From: JAWKIW01 sp046331175
Lineage (GTDB): Bacteria; Actinomycetota; Acidimicrobiia; Acidimicrobiales; Acidimicrobilacustridaceae
NCBI GenBank assembly: GCA_046331175.1
Contig: JAXLRI010000013.1
Span: 83,596 to 147,595, forward strand
Direction of reading: 5' to 3'
Length of the DNA stretch: 64,000 nucleotides
A program made the position numbers and the translations under genes. The first letter of the stretch is position 1, and the number at the start of each line of letters is the position of its first letter. The notes beneath the pieces are model-generated. The model saw only the letters and a program-made list of their open reading frames with translations, searched no databases and was not told where the DNA came from. Shown piece after piece: positions 39,624 through 48,427 of the stretch.

Positions 39624-40658
39624 ATGCAGATCGGCATGCAGCTGCAGTACGCGGGCGGCTTCAAGGAGTCGGCCGCCCAGGTGGCCGAGTACGAGAAGGC
39701 CGGCCTCGACATCGTGTGGGTGGCCGAGGCCTACGGCTTCGACGCCCCCAGCTTCATGGGCTACCTGGCCGCCAGCACCGAGCGCGTGCAGATCGCCTCG
39801 GGCATCCTGCCCATCTACACCCGCACGCCCACGCTGCTGGCCATGACCGCGGCCGGCGTGGATGCCATGACCGACGGCCGCTGCATCCTCGGCCTCGGCG
39901 CCTCGGGCCCGCAGGTCATCGAGGGCTTCCACGGCCTGCCCTACGACGCCCCCATCGGCCGCACCCGCGAGATCGTCGACATCTGCCGCAAGGTGTGGAA
40001 GCGCGAGGAGCCCGTCACCTACGAGGGCAAGCACTACACGCTGCCGCTCCCGCCCGAGCGGGGCACCGGCTTGGGCAAGCCGCTCAAGATCATCGCCCAC
40101 CCGGTGCGCCCGGCCATCCCGATCTACATCGCCTCGCTCGGCCCCAAGAACGTCGAGGTGACCGCCGAGATCGCCGACGGCTGGCTGCCGATCTTCTACC
40201 TGCCCGAGAAGGCCGACATGGTGTGGGGCGACGACCTGCGCAAGGGCTTCGCCAAGCGGTCGCCCGAGCTCGGGCCGCTGCAGACCGTCGCCGGCGGCAT
40301 GCTCTGCATCACCGACGACCCCAAGCCGATCCTCGACTTCGGCCGGGCCATGGCCGCGCTGTACATCGGCGGCATGGGCGCCCGCGACCGCAACTTCTAC
40401 AACCAGCTCGCCTGCCGCTACGGCTACGAGAAGGAGGCCAAGGAGATCCAGGACCTCTACCTCGACGGCAAGAAGAAGGAGGCGGCCGAGCTGATCCCCG
40501 ACGACTTCCTCGAGCTGACGAACCTGGTGGGCTCCGAGGGCTTCGTCAAGGACCGCATCGCCGCCTTCAAGGAGGCCGGCGTGAGCGTGCTCAACGTGGT
40601 GCCCATCGGCGACAAGCCCACCGAGCTGCTCGAGAAGGTCAAGGCCTGGTCGGAGTAG
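39624..40658 (+). CDS. LLM-class F420-dependent oxidoreductase (TIM barrel)
   Basis: 344 residues. QIGMQLQYAGGFKESAAQVA begins the barrel; LDIVWVAEAYGFDAPSFMGYLA, RVQIASGILPIYTRTPTLLAM and GRCILGLGASGPQVIEGFHG are the cofactor-contacting loops. The segment GKPLKIIAHPVRPAIPIYIASLGPKN with insertion is typical of a mycobacterial group of F420 enzymes tied to lipid or sterol degradation. Unlike the proteins at 10494 and 18323 it retains the longer form. ATG at 39624 with a GGGGGG ribosome-binding site. The palindrome at 39551 may control it. The hairpin at 40663 follows the stop. Confidence 0.88.
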   Translation: MQIGMQLQYAGGFKESAAQVAEYEKAGLDIVWVAEAYGFDAPSFMGYLAASTERVQIASGILPIYTRTPTLLAMTAAGVDAMTDGRCILGLGASGPQVIEGFHGLPYDAPIGRTREIVDICRKVWKREEPVTYEGKHYTLPLPPERGTGLGKPLKIIAHPVRPAIPIYIASLGPKNVEVTAEIADGWLPIFYLPEKADMVWGDDLRKGFAKRSPELGPLQTVAGGMLCITDDPKPILDFGRAMAALYIGGMGARDRNFYNQLACRYGYEKEAKEIQDLYLDGKKKEAAELIPDDFLELTNLVGSEGFVKDRIAAFKEAGVSVLNVVPIGDKPTELLEKVKAWSE

Positions 40659-40662
40659 TCGG

Positions 40663-40679
40663 GCGCCGGATGCCGGCGC
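40663..40679. terminator. hairpin between convergent genes
   Basis: GCGCCGG (40663-40669), ATG loop, CCGGCGC (40673-40679), just after the LLM stop and before the end of the anti-sigma gene (40718). Confidence 0.45.
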
Positions 40680-40717
40680 GACGGACGTGGGGGCGATCAC
40701 CGTCCGCCGCGGCGAGA

Positions 40718-41926
40718 TCACAGGCGACTGAGCAGCCGCCGTTCGAAGCGGTGGATCTGGGCCAGCCTGCCAGTTGTCTCCTCGATCAGGTCGTTGGCGA
40801 GCGACGGTCCCCCCGCTGGCTCGCCACCCTCGATGTTCCGCCGGATCTTGGTCTCGGTCTGCAGCGTCCGGTCGTTCACGCTCGCCGCGAGGTCCGAGCG
40901 CGTCTCGGGGTCGACGCCCGGCCAGCCATCCCGGGCCTCCGGGCTCGATGCCGCGTCGTGTCGAGCCTGCAGGAGACGTTCGGTGTCCGGGTCGAGCGGG
41001 CCGACCCGGTCCTCCGCCACGGGGATCGCCAGGTGGGCGCTGGCCGAGGCGAACAGCTGGGCCTGCTGGCCCGGCACCTCGGTCAGCTGGGCGGCCTGGA
41101 TGGTACGGGTCGCGGCCTCGCGCTGCGCCTGGGTGCCATTGGCGGCCCCGCCGCCCTGCTTGGCGATGATGCGGGCGACCACGGCGACGGCCTCGACGGT
41201 CAGGTCGTACTGGCCGAGGATCGTCGTCGTGTCGCCGCCGACCCGGTTGGGGGCGGACGCGTCCGGCGAGCCCGGGTCGCCGGCGGCCCGGCGGATGACC
41301 GCCAGGTTGCGCATGCGGGACTCCAGCACCTGCCGGGCGTTGCGCTCGGTCTCGCCGTCGCCGAGGCGGGGCAGCGCCTGGTCGGTGACCTCGCCGGCTG
41401 CAGCGTCGGTGGCGGCTCGGGCGTTGGCCAAGCGCTGATCGGCGCCGGGGTCGAGGTCGTAGCGGGCCGCCACGGTGGCCAGCTGCTCGCGCTCGAGGGC
41501 GTATCGCAGGCCGGCGGTGGCCCACAGGGCGCGACCCAGGTCCGATGTCGGCCGGAGCGGGTCGTCCAGCGCGACCGTCGTGCCGGTACCGGCCGTCGTG
41601 GTCGGGCCGACGTAGACGTCGCGGCCGTCGTCCCGCCGGGCGACCACGATTCCCACGGCGATCAGGGCCACGGCCACGCATGCGGCCACCGCGAGGAGCA
41701 GCGCCTGACCGCGGCGTCGGTCGCCGACTCGCCCGGGGCCGGTACCGGACACGTTCGACCGTCCTCCCGCGTCGATCGGGACGACGACGGTGTCGGCGGC
41801 CGAGCGGATGGCGTCCCACACGGTGGCCGACGCGTCGACCCCGCTCGTCTCGGTCCGCAGGGCGTCGCGCAGGCGGCTGTCCAGCGGGCTGGTCGGGCCG
41901 CCGTCGTGGGTGGTCGTCGGGCTCAT
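40718..41926 (-). CDS. membrane anti-sigma factor candidate with NIT-like sensor domain
   Basis: 402 residues. An N-terminal cytoplasmic region (about 1-70), one transmembrane helix (ALLLAVAACVAVALIAVGIVV, about 75-96), a Thr/Gly linker and a large extracytoplasmic domain (about 120-402) of long helices with the pattern LRYALEREQLATVAARYDL ... NARQVLESRMRNLAVIRRAAG ... LGQYDLTVEAVAVVARII. That pattern resembles NIT (nitrate/nitrite-sensing) helical bundles, but this is a resemblance only. The ATG overlaps the sigma-factor stop (ATGA), so the two are translationally coupled. A regulator of the sigma factor is inferred from the coupling and topology, not from a recognised anti-sigma domain. Confidence 0.6.
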   Translation of the reverse strand: MSPTTTHDGGPTSPLDSRLRDALRTETSGVDASATVWDAIRSAADTVVVPIDAGGRSNVSGTGPGRVGDRRRGQALLLAVAACVAVALIAVGIVVARRDDGRDVYVGPTTTAGTGTTVALDDPLRPTSDLGRALWATAGLRYALEREQLATVAARYDLDPGADQRLANARAATDAAAGEVTDQALPRLGDGETERNARQVLESRMRNLAVIRRAAGDPGSPDASAPNRVGGDTTTILGQYDLTVEAVAVVARIIAKQGGGAANGTQAQREAATRTIQAAQLTEVPGQQAQLFASASAHLAIPVAEDRVGPLDPDTERLLQARHDAASSPEARDGWPGVDPETRSDLAASVNDRTLQTETKIRRNIEGGEPAGGPSLANDLIEETTGRLAQIHRFERRLLSRL

Positions 41927-42474
41927 CGGGCGCCCTCCAGCGTCGTCTCCAGCGTGGCCAGGGCCCGGTGGAGGTGGGTCTTGACCGAGCCCTCGGAGAT
42001 GCCGAGCGTGCTGGCCGCCTCGGCGGTGGACAGCTCGAGCAGGTAGCGCAGGACCACCACCTCCCGCTGCCGCTCGGGCAGGTCCCGCACGGCGGCGAGC
42101 ACCTCACGCTGGGCCTCGGTGGCGGCCACGGCGCGGTCGGCGCCGGGCTCGTCGGGGACCGGGTCGAGCGGGGTGCGCCGCGCGGTGGCCCGCCGTCGCA
42201 GGCCGCCGCGAGCCAGGTTCACGACGGTGGTGCGCAGGTAGGGGAGGGCGGCGGCGGGGTCGTCGAGGCGGTCCCACGCGGCGAAGGCGCGTGCGAAGGC
42301 CTCCTGCACCAGCTCCTCGGCCTCGGCCCGGGTGTCGATCAGCAGGCGGGCCAGGCCGACCAACCGGGCGTACTCGTCCCGGAACAGCCGCCCGAGCACC
42401 TCGTCCGCGTCATCCGCGCCCACCGGTCTGCCGGTTCCGCCCACGGCCCCACGCTCCCCCAACGGTGTCCTCAC
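41923..42474 (-). CDS. ECF-type RNA polymerase sigma factor
   Basis: 183-residue extracytoplasmic-function sigma factor. Region 2 reads LFRDEYARLVGLARLLIDT and AEAEELVQEAFARAFAAWDRL (interaction with -10 and core polymerase). After a variable linker, region 4 reads LPERQREVVVLRYLLELSTA, TLGISEGSVKTHLHRAL. It belongs to the SigE-like actinobacterial ECF group by the ELSTAEAA...GISEGSVKTH form. The GTG at 42474 is the outer candidate; an internal GTG (VGADDADEVLG) could also be used. The stop overlaps the start of the coupled membrane protein. A hairpin or operator lies upstream at 42519-42556. Confidence 0.86.
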   Translation of the reverse strand: MRTPLGERGAVGGTGRPVGADDADEVLGRLFRDEYARLVGLARLLIDTRAEAEELVQEAFARAFAAWDRLDDPAAALPYLRTTVVNLARGGLRRRATARRTPLDPVPDEPGADRAVAATEAQREVLAAVRDLPERQREVVVLRYLLELSTAEAASTLGISEGSVKTHLHRALATLETTLEGAR

Positions 42475-42518
42475 GCCTGATCAGACGCGCGGGCCGTCGA
42501 TCGGTTGACACCGGCGGT

Positions 42519-42556
42519 CGATCAGCCGGCTCGAAGGTCGACCAGCCGGCTGATCG
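42519..42556. promoter_or_regulatory. 13-bp perfect inverted repeat upstream of the ECF sigma gene
   Basis: CGATCAGCCGGCT (42519-42531) and AGCCGGCTGATCG (42544-42556) with a 12-nt spacer. It lies 20 nt after the stop of the 105-aa gene and 45 nt before the sigma GTG, so it may be a terminator for the former or an operator for the latter. Confidence 0.5.
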
Positions 42557-42576
42557 CAGCGCTGCCGCCGGCCGCG

Positions 42577-42894
42577 TCAGTCGACGTTGGGCAGCTCGAT
42601 GGGCATGAGCACCTGGTCGTGGCCGTCCTCGGTGAACCACGCCGCCGTCTTGCCCATGACCTCCCAGTACGTGGCGTCCTGGTTGAGCTTCGCCTGGTAC
42701 GCCTCGTAGTCGGCGAGGTCCTCGAAGTCGATCGACCACACCAGCTTGTTGTGGGCGCCGAAGCGCTCGGTGAACACCTCCACCGGGTTGTCCGGGTAGG
42801 TGTCGTTCAGGTACTCGGCCACCTCGACGGCGAAGAACAGGGCGTCGATCCCGTACTCCGGCTTGGCGTGCGCGGTGCGGATGAAGCGGATCAC
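42577..42894 (-). CDS. dimeric alpha/beta-barrel-like hypothetical protein, 105 aa
   Basis: 105 residues: MIRFIRTAHAKPEYGIDALF, then VAEYLNDTYPDNPVEVFTERFGAHNKLVW and DQVLMPIELPN at the end. The pattern of beta-alpha-beta (short strand, helix FAVEVAEYLNDTY, strand EVFTERFG, then AYQAKLNQDATYW) matches small dimeric alpha/beta-barrel proteins such as the NIPSNAP or antibiotic-monooxygenase folds. No catalytic residues are evident. The start is GTG at 42894 with GGGAGGG upstream. Role unknown; it is separated from the nitronate monooxygenase gene by 119 bp. Confidence 0.65.
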   Translation of the reverse strand: MIRFIRTAHAKPEYGIDALFFAVEVAEYLNDTYPDNPVEVFTERFGAHNKLVWSIDFEDLADYEAYQAKLNQDATYWEVMGKTAAWFTEDGHDQVLMPIELPNVD

Positions 42895-43013
42895 GGCGGC
42901 GCCCTCCCTGGTCTGAGCGATCGGCCCGGCGACGCTACCGCGGCGGCCTCGGCCGTGCCGGGGGTCGCGCCGTGGCGCCCGTCACGGGGCGGACCGACCG
43001 GTGGCGATCGAGC

Positions 43014-43991
43014 TCAGGCGCGCAGGGCGGCGACCCGGCCGAGGACCTGCTCGGCCTCGGCGACGAAGCGCTCGACCAGCTCGCCGGCGGGGACCAGCTC
43101 GTCGATGGCGCCCACGCCCTGGCCGGCGGGCCAGAACTCGCGCTCGGGGTCGATGAGGGCGGGGTCGGCGTCGGACCGCATGCCCAGGTGGTTGGCGCCG
43201 TCCTCCATCGAGCGCAGGAACTGCATGGGGAAGGGCTGGAGCTCGCCAGGGTGCTCCTCCCAGAACCGGGTGTAGTCGTTGGCGACCACGCGGCAGGTCT
43301 TGCCGGTGTACCCGCGGGAGATGGTGGTGCCGTCCTCGCCCGTGGTCAGCAGGCGCTCCTTGTAGCCGGGCACGCCCTGGGCCTCGGGGGTGGCGATGAA
43401 GCGGGTGCCCACCCACACGCCGTCGGCGCCGAGCGACAGGGCGGCGGCCAGGCCGCGCCCGTCGACGATGCCCCCGGCCGCCACCACGGGCACGCGGTCG
43501 CCGACGGCGTCGACGACCTGGGGGACGAGCGCCATGGTGGCGACCTGGCCGGTGTGGCCGCCGGCCTCGGTGCCCTGGGCCACGACGATGTCGCAGCCGG
43601 CCTCGACCGCGGCGATGGCGTGACGGACCTTGCCGCACATGTTGACGACGAGCACGTTGGCCCGGTGGCACTGGTCGATGACGTCGCGGGGGACGCCGAG
43701 GCCGGCCACGAACACGGTGGCGCCGCCGGCGATGATGTCGTCGACCTGGGCGGCCATGTCGCCGGGCGACGCCGTCAGCAGGTCGACGCCGAACGGGCGG
43801 TCGGTGCGCTCGCGGACGGCGGCGATCTCGGCCCGCATGGTGTCGCGGTCCATGGTCGACGCGCCCAGGCAGCCGAAGCCGCCGGCGGCCGACACCGCCG
43901 CCGCCACCTCGCTGTAGGAGACGCCGCCCATGCCGGCGAGCATGACGGGGTGGTCGACCTCGAGGACGTCGGTCAGTCGGGTGCGCAGCAC
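43014..43991 (-). CDS. nitronate monooxygenase/2-nitropropane dioxygenase family flavoenzyme
   Basis: 325 residues, FMN-binding TIM barrel. Seen: LAGMGGVSYSEVAAAVSAAGG, the phosphate-site GGFGCLGAS, FGVDLLTASPGD, VVAQGTEAGGHTGQVATMALVP (the signature with the catalytic His), PVVAAGGIVDGRGLAAALSLGADGVWVGTRF. Family members oxidise nitroalkanes or reduce enoyl groups (FabK). The His in EAGGH argues for nitronate monooxygenase. GTG at 43991 with a GAGGAG ribosome-binding site. The thioesterase gene lies 73 bp upstream on the same strand and may be co-transcribed. Confidence 0.88.
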   Translation of the reverse strand: MLRTRLTDVLEVDHPVMLAGMGGVSYSEVAAAVSAAGGFGCLGASTMDRDTMRAEIAAVRERTDRPFGVDLLTASPGDMAAQVDDIIAGGATVFVAGLGVPRDVIDQCHRANVLVVNMCGKVRHAIAAVEAGCDIVVAQGTEAGGHTGQVATMALVPQVVDAVGDRVPVVAAGGIVDGRGLAAALSLGADGVWVGTRFIATPEAQGVPGYKERLLTTGEDGTTISRGYTGKTCRVVANDYTRFWEEHPGELQPFPMQFLRSMEDGANHLGMRSDADPALIDPEREFWPAGQGVGAIDELVPAGELVERFVAEAEQVLGRVAALRA

Positions 43992-44064
43992 GGGGGCTCC
44001 TCGGTTCTTCGTCGGTGGATGGTGTGGTGTTCGGTGCGACGGGTGGTGGCGCGGCTCGGGGCGA

Positions 44065-44499
44065 TCACACGATGCGATAGGTCTGGATGCCGTGGGCGAC
44101 GACGGTGCCCTCGGCGTCGGTGGCGGTGATCTCGGTGAAGATGAGCTCGCGGCCCCGCTTGACGGCCCGGGCGTGGCACACCAGGTCGGACTGCTTGGCG
44201 GCACCGACGTACTGGATGCTCATCCCCACCGTCGAGGCGCTGGCGCCCTTGGTGAAGTCGTGGTTGGACCACGCGGCGGCGGCGCCGGCGGTGTCGATGA
44301 CCGCGGCGATCACCCCCCCGTGGTAGGCGATGCCGTCGTTGGTGAGGTCGGGGCGGAACGGCAGCCGCACCACCACGTCGTCGTGCTCGTAGCGGTCGAA
44401 GGCGATGCCGAGCCAGCGCATGTACGGCGTCGTCGGGAAGAGCTCCCGGATCGCCTGGCGGCGCCGCTCCTGCTCGTCCTCGCTCAGCTCGTCGGCCAC
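44065..44499 (-). CDS. PaaI-like hotdog thioesterase
   Basis: 144-residue single hotdog-fold thioesterase. DLTNDGIAYHGGVIAAVIDTAGAAAAWSNHDF contains the HGG and helix of the PaaI family; Asp after it is the usual catalytic acid. GMSIQYVGAAKQSDLVCHARAVKRG and EGTVVAHGIQTYRI complete the sheet. It probably hydrolyses small aromatic or short acyl-CoA thioesters, the pathway unknown. The GTG at 44499 has a GGGGG stretch a few bases upstream. It is divergent to the 1202-aa surface protein and upstream of the nitronate monooxygenase gene. Confidence 0.85.
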   Translation of the reverse strand: MADELSEDEQERRRQAIRELFPTTPYMRWLGIAFDRYEHDDVVVRLPFRPDLTNDGIAYHGGVIAAVIDTAGAAAAWSNHDFTKGASASTVGMSIQYVGAAKQSDLVCHARAVKRGRELIFTEITATDAEGTVVAHGIQTYRIV

Positions 44500-44692
44500 G
44501 TCACCCCCCGGTCGCGCCGGCGCGAATCCTGGCACAGCGGCCGGGGAGGCGATGACGGTGGGGCCATCTGGGCGGCCGTCGTCGCGACGGGGCGCCCGAT
44601 CCGATGCGACGCCGACGCGGTAGCGTGCCCTCGTCGACCGGTGGCCGTGGGGAGCAGGGCCACCGTGCGGGACGTCGGCGCAGGAGGTCGGG

Positions 44693-47600
44693 ATGTTGTG
44701 CCAGGGGACGCGGCGCCGCATGCGCCACGCGATGGTGGGCTCGGTGGTCGTCGGCGCGCTCGTCGCGCTGGCCCTCGCCGTCGCACCGCCGGTGCCGGCC
44801 GTCGCCGCCGGTGCGGCGACGACGGCGGGGACGGCGGGGACGGTCCCTGCGGGGCCGGCCGCCGGTCCTCGTCGGCCGGCCGGCGTGCTGCCCACCGTCG
44901 CCCCCGGGCTGATCGACACCCTGGTCGACCACCACGACCAGGGCCCCGATCCGGACCACATCGTGCTCGACCCGGCCGGCCTGGCGGTCACCGGGGGCGG
45001 GCTGGTGGTCGCCGACACTCGCAACCACGTGCTGCGCCGGTTCGACCTCGCCACCCGCGTCGGGTCCATCCTGGCCGGCAACGGCTCCGACGCCCGCTTC
45101 CAGGACGCCGGGCCGGTGGATGCCCACACCCAGGCCTACCCGGGCCTGCGGGGCGTGTGGGCCGGCCCCGACGGCGTGGTGCACTTCGAGGACCTCGACG
45201 ACCACCAGATCAACCACCTCACCGCGTCGGGAGCGGTGACGTCCGCGTACGCCAGCGGCACGGCCTACGCGTGGTCGGCGACCGGCGACTACGTGGACGT
45301 GCCCTCCGGCTTCGCCGGGTCCGGCAGCGCCGCCCACCAGGTGCAGCGTCGGGATCCCGGGGGCGTCACCACGGTGATCTTCTCGGAGACCACCGGCTGG
45401 GTCGACGGGTCGTTCTCGCTCCTGCACGCCACCGATGCCGGCGTCGTGTACGCCGTGCGCGGCCGCCAGGTCTTCCGCGTCGTCGCCGGCCAGCCGCTCG
45501 TCCTGGTGGCCGGCAACGGAGGTCCCGGCCCCTACCCGGAGGGCGGGTCGGCCACCGGCTCGGGGTTCGGGGAGATCACCGGGATCACCACGATCGGTGA
45601 CGACCTGTACATCGCCGACGGTGGGTACCGGCGGGTCCGCCGGGTGGACGCCGGAGGCCTCATCCACACCGTGGCCGGCACCGACACCTACCAGGACCTC
45701 GGCGACGGCGGGCCCGCGGCGGCCGCCAGCTTCGCCCGGGTCGCGGCCATCGCAGCCGGGCCCGACGGCTCGCTCTACGTGTCCAGCTCGGTCGTGCGCC
45801 GGATCCGCCCCGATGGCGTGGTCGAGCGGTTCGCCGGCGTCGCCTCGCCCGACGACGGTCCGCAGTCGGGTCCGGCCGACCAGATCCCGTGGGCCGGCGT
45901 CGCCGACGTCCTGCACCGCCCCGGCGGCCACCTGCTCGTCGCCGACGGGGGCAGGATCCTCGACCTCGGGCCCGACGGCAGCGCCGCGGTGGTCGTCGGC
46001 GGCGGCAGCTCGTACGACCCGGGGGCGCCAGCCACGCAACGACGCTTCTTCGCCGTCCGCCGCCTCGCCGCCGCCGCCGACGGATCGGTCCTGTTCACCG
46101 CCGACGCCGCCGTGTTTCGACTCACGACGGGCGGTGCCGTCGAGCGGGTGGCGGGCGAGCAGCTCACCAGTGGCGCCGGCGGTGACGGGGGGCCGGCCCT
46201 CGACGCGCGGCTCGGCGAGCCCACCGGCGTCGCGGTCGACGCCCAGGGCCGCATCCTCGTCGCCGACACGGCGAACCACCGGGTCCGACGGATCGCCCTC
46301 GACGGCACGATCACCACGATCGCCGGCGGTGGCGCCTCCACCGCCGACGGCGTGCCGGCCACCAGCGCGCAGCTGGCGCGTCCCACGGCCACCGCCGTCG
46401 GGCCCGACGGCACCGTGTTCGTCGCCGACTCCGACGCCTTTCGGGTGAAGGCGATCGACCCGAGCGGCACCATCACGACCGTGGCTGGCAGCGGGCAGCC
46501 GCCGACCATCGGCGGCAGCGACACCTCCGCCGGCGATGGCGGTCCCGCCACTGCGGCCCACCTCGCCCGACCGGTCGACCTCGCGGTCACCGACGCCGGC
46601 CTGCTCATCAGCGACGCGGGGCGGCTCGTGTCCTTCTGCTACGGGGGCGGGTGCTCCAGCTTGGCGACGGTCGCCGACAGCCGGGTGCGCATCGTCCTCG
46701 GCGACGGTCGCATCGAGACGCTGGCCGGCCGACGCACATCGTCGATGCTCGGCGACGGTGGCCCGGCCAAGGCCGCGTGGCTGTCCCACCCGACCGGCCT
46801 CGACGTCCTCGGCGACGACGTGGTCATCGCCGACACCGGTGACCGCCGGGTGCGGCGAGCGGTGGTCGGCCACGTCGCGGCCCCCACCGGGGTGCAGGCG
46901 GTGGCCTCGCCTGACGGCTCGGGTGCCGCGACCGTCACGTGGACCGCGCCCGTGAACCTCGGGCTCCACCCCGTGACCGGGTACGAGGTGACCCGGGTCG
47001 GCGGTGGGCCCGGTTGCTCGTGGACCAGCGGGCCGCTGTCGTGCACGGTGACGGGCCTGGCGGCGGGCGAGCACGCCTTCGTCGTCCGGGCGGTCACGGC
47101 CGAGGGCCCGGGCCCGGGTTCGGCGCCGTCGAACACCATCGCCGTGCCCGTCGTGGGCCCGCGCCTCGTGCCGGTGGCACCGACCCGGATCGTCGACTCC
47201 CGCAGCGGCACCGGCACCGCGGCCTCCCCGTGGGGACCGGCGTCGGCGCGCGACATCGTCGTCGCCGGGGGCGGCGGTGGGGCAGCAGGGGCCGGTGCCT
47301 CGCCGGTGGTTCCCGCCCAGGCGGTCGCGGTGGTCATGACCGTGACGATCGTGCGGCCCAGCGCCCCGACCCACCTGACCGTGTGGCCGACCGGCTCGGC
47401 CATGCCGGTGGCCTCGAGCCTCAACGCCGCGGCCGGCACGGTCGTGGCCAACACCGTGGTGAGCGCGGTCGGGACCGGCGGCGCGGTGTCGATCTTCAAC
47501 AACGCTGGATCGGCCGACGTCCTCGTCGACGTCACGGGCTACTTCGTCCCCGGGGTCGACGGTGGCGTGCTGCGCCCGACGAACCCGACCCGGATCGTCG

Positions 47601-48301
47601 ACACCCGCGAGGGGATGGGCACGGCGGCCGGGCCCTTCGGCGACGCCGAGGAGCGCACCGTGGTGGTGGCGGGCGGCGCCACCCCGGTCCCGGCTGGCGC
47701 CTCCGCCGTGGTCGCCACGGTGACCGTCGTCGCCGCCCACGAGACCCACGTGTCGGTGTCCCCGACGACCTTCGGTGGGCCGGCGGCGACGTCCAACGTC
47801 AACGTCCCGGCCGGGCGGGCCGTGGCCAACACCGTCGTCGCGGCCGTCGGGGCCGGGGGGACGTGGCACGTCTACAACAGCTCGGGGCCGGCCGAGGTGA
47901 TCATCGACGTCACCGGCTGGTTCGAAGACGGGCCCCTCGGGGCGACGTACCACGGTCGGACGCCGACCCGCATCGTCGACAGTCGCGAGTCCCTCGGTGT
48001 GCCCGGTCCGTGGGCCCCAGGCGAGGCCCGCCAGCTGACCCTGGTCGACGGCACGGTCGTGCCCGCCGGGGCCGGCGCGGTGGTGGTGTCGCTGACCGGC
48101 GTCGGCCCGACGGCGCCCACCCACCTCTCCGTCAGCCGCGACGAGGCGACGCTCGCGGCGGTGTCCAACCTGAACGTGGCGACCGGCGAGGTGCGGGCGA
48201 ACACCGTCGTCGTGCCGGTGGACGCCGATGGCCGGGCCTGGCTCCGCAACAACGCCGGGACCAGCCAGGTCGTGGTCGACGTGGTCGGCTGGTTCGCCTG
48301 A
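44693..48301 (+). CDS. large secreted NHL-repeat/fibronectin/LDTR surface protein
   Basis: 1202 residues. The ATG at 44693 has an AGGAGG ribosome-binding site. Signal peptide (MVGSVVVGALVALALAVAPP, ending AVAAG). About 65-720: NHL propeller repeats of the type GPDGSLYVSS and GRILVADTANHRVRRIALDG, probably forming one or two propellers. About 725-810: a fibronectin type III domain (APTGVQAVASPDGSGAATVTWTAP ... GYEVTRV). About 815-1202: three tandem LDTR/VDSR modules, each opening with PTRIVDSR or PTRIVDTR and closing with VDVTGYF, IDVTGWF or VDVVGWF. The same module occurs in the protein at 32174. Likely a large exposed surface adhesin or scaffold; no enzyme motif is seen. Confidence 0.85.
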   Translation: MLCQGTRRRMRHAMVGSVVVGALVALALAVAPPVPAVAAGAATTAGTAGTVPAGPAAGPRRPAGVLPTVAPGLIDTLVDHHDQGPDPDHIVLDPAGLAVTGGGLVVADTRNHVLRRFDLATRVGSILAGNGSDARFQDAGPVDAHTQAYPGLRGVWAGPDGVVHFEDLDDHQINHLTASGAVTSAYASGTAYAWSATGDYVDVPSGFAGSGSAAHQVQRRDPGGVTTVIFSETTGWVDGSFSLLHATDAGVVYAVRGRQVFRVVAGQPLVLVAGNGGPGPYPEGGSATGSGFGEITGITTIGDDLYIADGGYRRVRRVDAGGLIHTVAGTDTYQDLGDGGPAAAASFARVAAIAAGPDGSLYVSSSVVRRIRPDGVVERFAGVASPDDGPQSGPADQIPWAGVADVLHRPGGHLLVADGGRILDLGPDGSAAVVVGGGSSYDPGAPATQRRFFAVRRLAAAADGSVLFTADAAVFRLTTGGAVERVAGEQLTSGAGGDGGPALDARLGEPTGVAVDAQGRILVADTANHRVRRIALDGTITTIAGGGASTADGVPATSAQLARPTATAVGPDGTVFVADSDAFRVKAIDPSGTITTVAGSGQPPTIGGSDTSAGDGGPATAAHLARPVDLAVTDAGLLISDAGRLVSFCYGGGCSSLATVADSRVRIVLGDGRIETLAGRRTSSMLGDGGPAKAAWLSHPTGLDVLGDDVVIADTGDRRVRRAVVGHVAAPTGVQAVASPDGSGAATVTWTAPVNLGLHPVTGYEVTRVGGGPGCSWTSGPLSCTVTGLAAGEHAFVVRAVTAEGPGPGSAPSNTIAVPVVGPRLVPVAPTRIVDSRSGTGTAASPWGPASARDIVVAGGGGGAAGAGASPVVPAQAVAVVMTVTIVRPSAPTHLTVWPTGSAMPVASSLNAAAGTVVANTVVSAVGTGGAVSIFNNAGSADVLVDVTGYFVPGVDGGVLRPTNPTRIVDTREGMGTAAGPFGDAEERTVVVAGGATPVPAGASAVVATVTVVAAHETHVSVSPTTFGGPAATSNVNVPAGRAVANTVVAAVGAGGTWHVYNSSGPAEVIIDVTGWFEDGPLGATYHGRTPTRIVDSRESLGVPGPWAPGEARQLTLVDGTVVPAGAGAVVVSLTGVGPTAPTHLSVSRDEATLAAVSNLNVATGEVRANTVVVPVDADGRAWLRNNAGTSQVVVDVVGWFA

Positions 48302-48337
48302 CGCGGAGCATCCGACGCCGAGCACCTGAGGAGGAGC

Positions 48338-48372
48338 CCGACGGCTGATCTCCGACGGCTGATCTCCGACGG
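48338..48372. repeat. 2.5 copies of a 14-bp direct repeat (CCGACGGCTGATCT)
   Basis: Units at 48338-48351 and 48352-48365, with a partial third to 48372, in the 328-bp non-coding gap (48302-48629) after the large surface protein. Confidence 0.85.
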
Positions 48373-48386
48373 CACGGCGGCGAGAC

Positions 48387-48427
48387 GAGCGGGGCCCGGG
48401 CACGGGGAAGAGCACCCGGGCCCGCTC
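48387..48427. terminator. bulged hairpin between convergent genes
   Basis: GAGCGGGGCCCGGG (48387-48400) pairs with CCCGGGCCCGCTC (48415-48427) with one bulged G and a 14-nt loop. It is the most obvious element of the gap; nothing protein-like is seen in the remaining bases to 48629. Confidence 0.6.
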
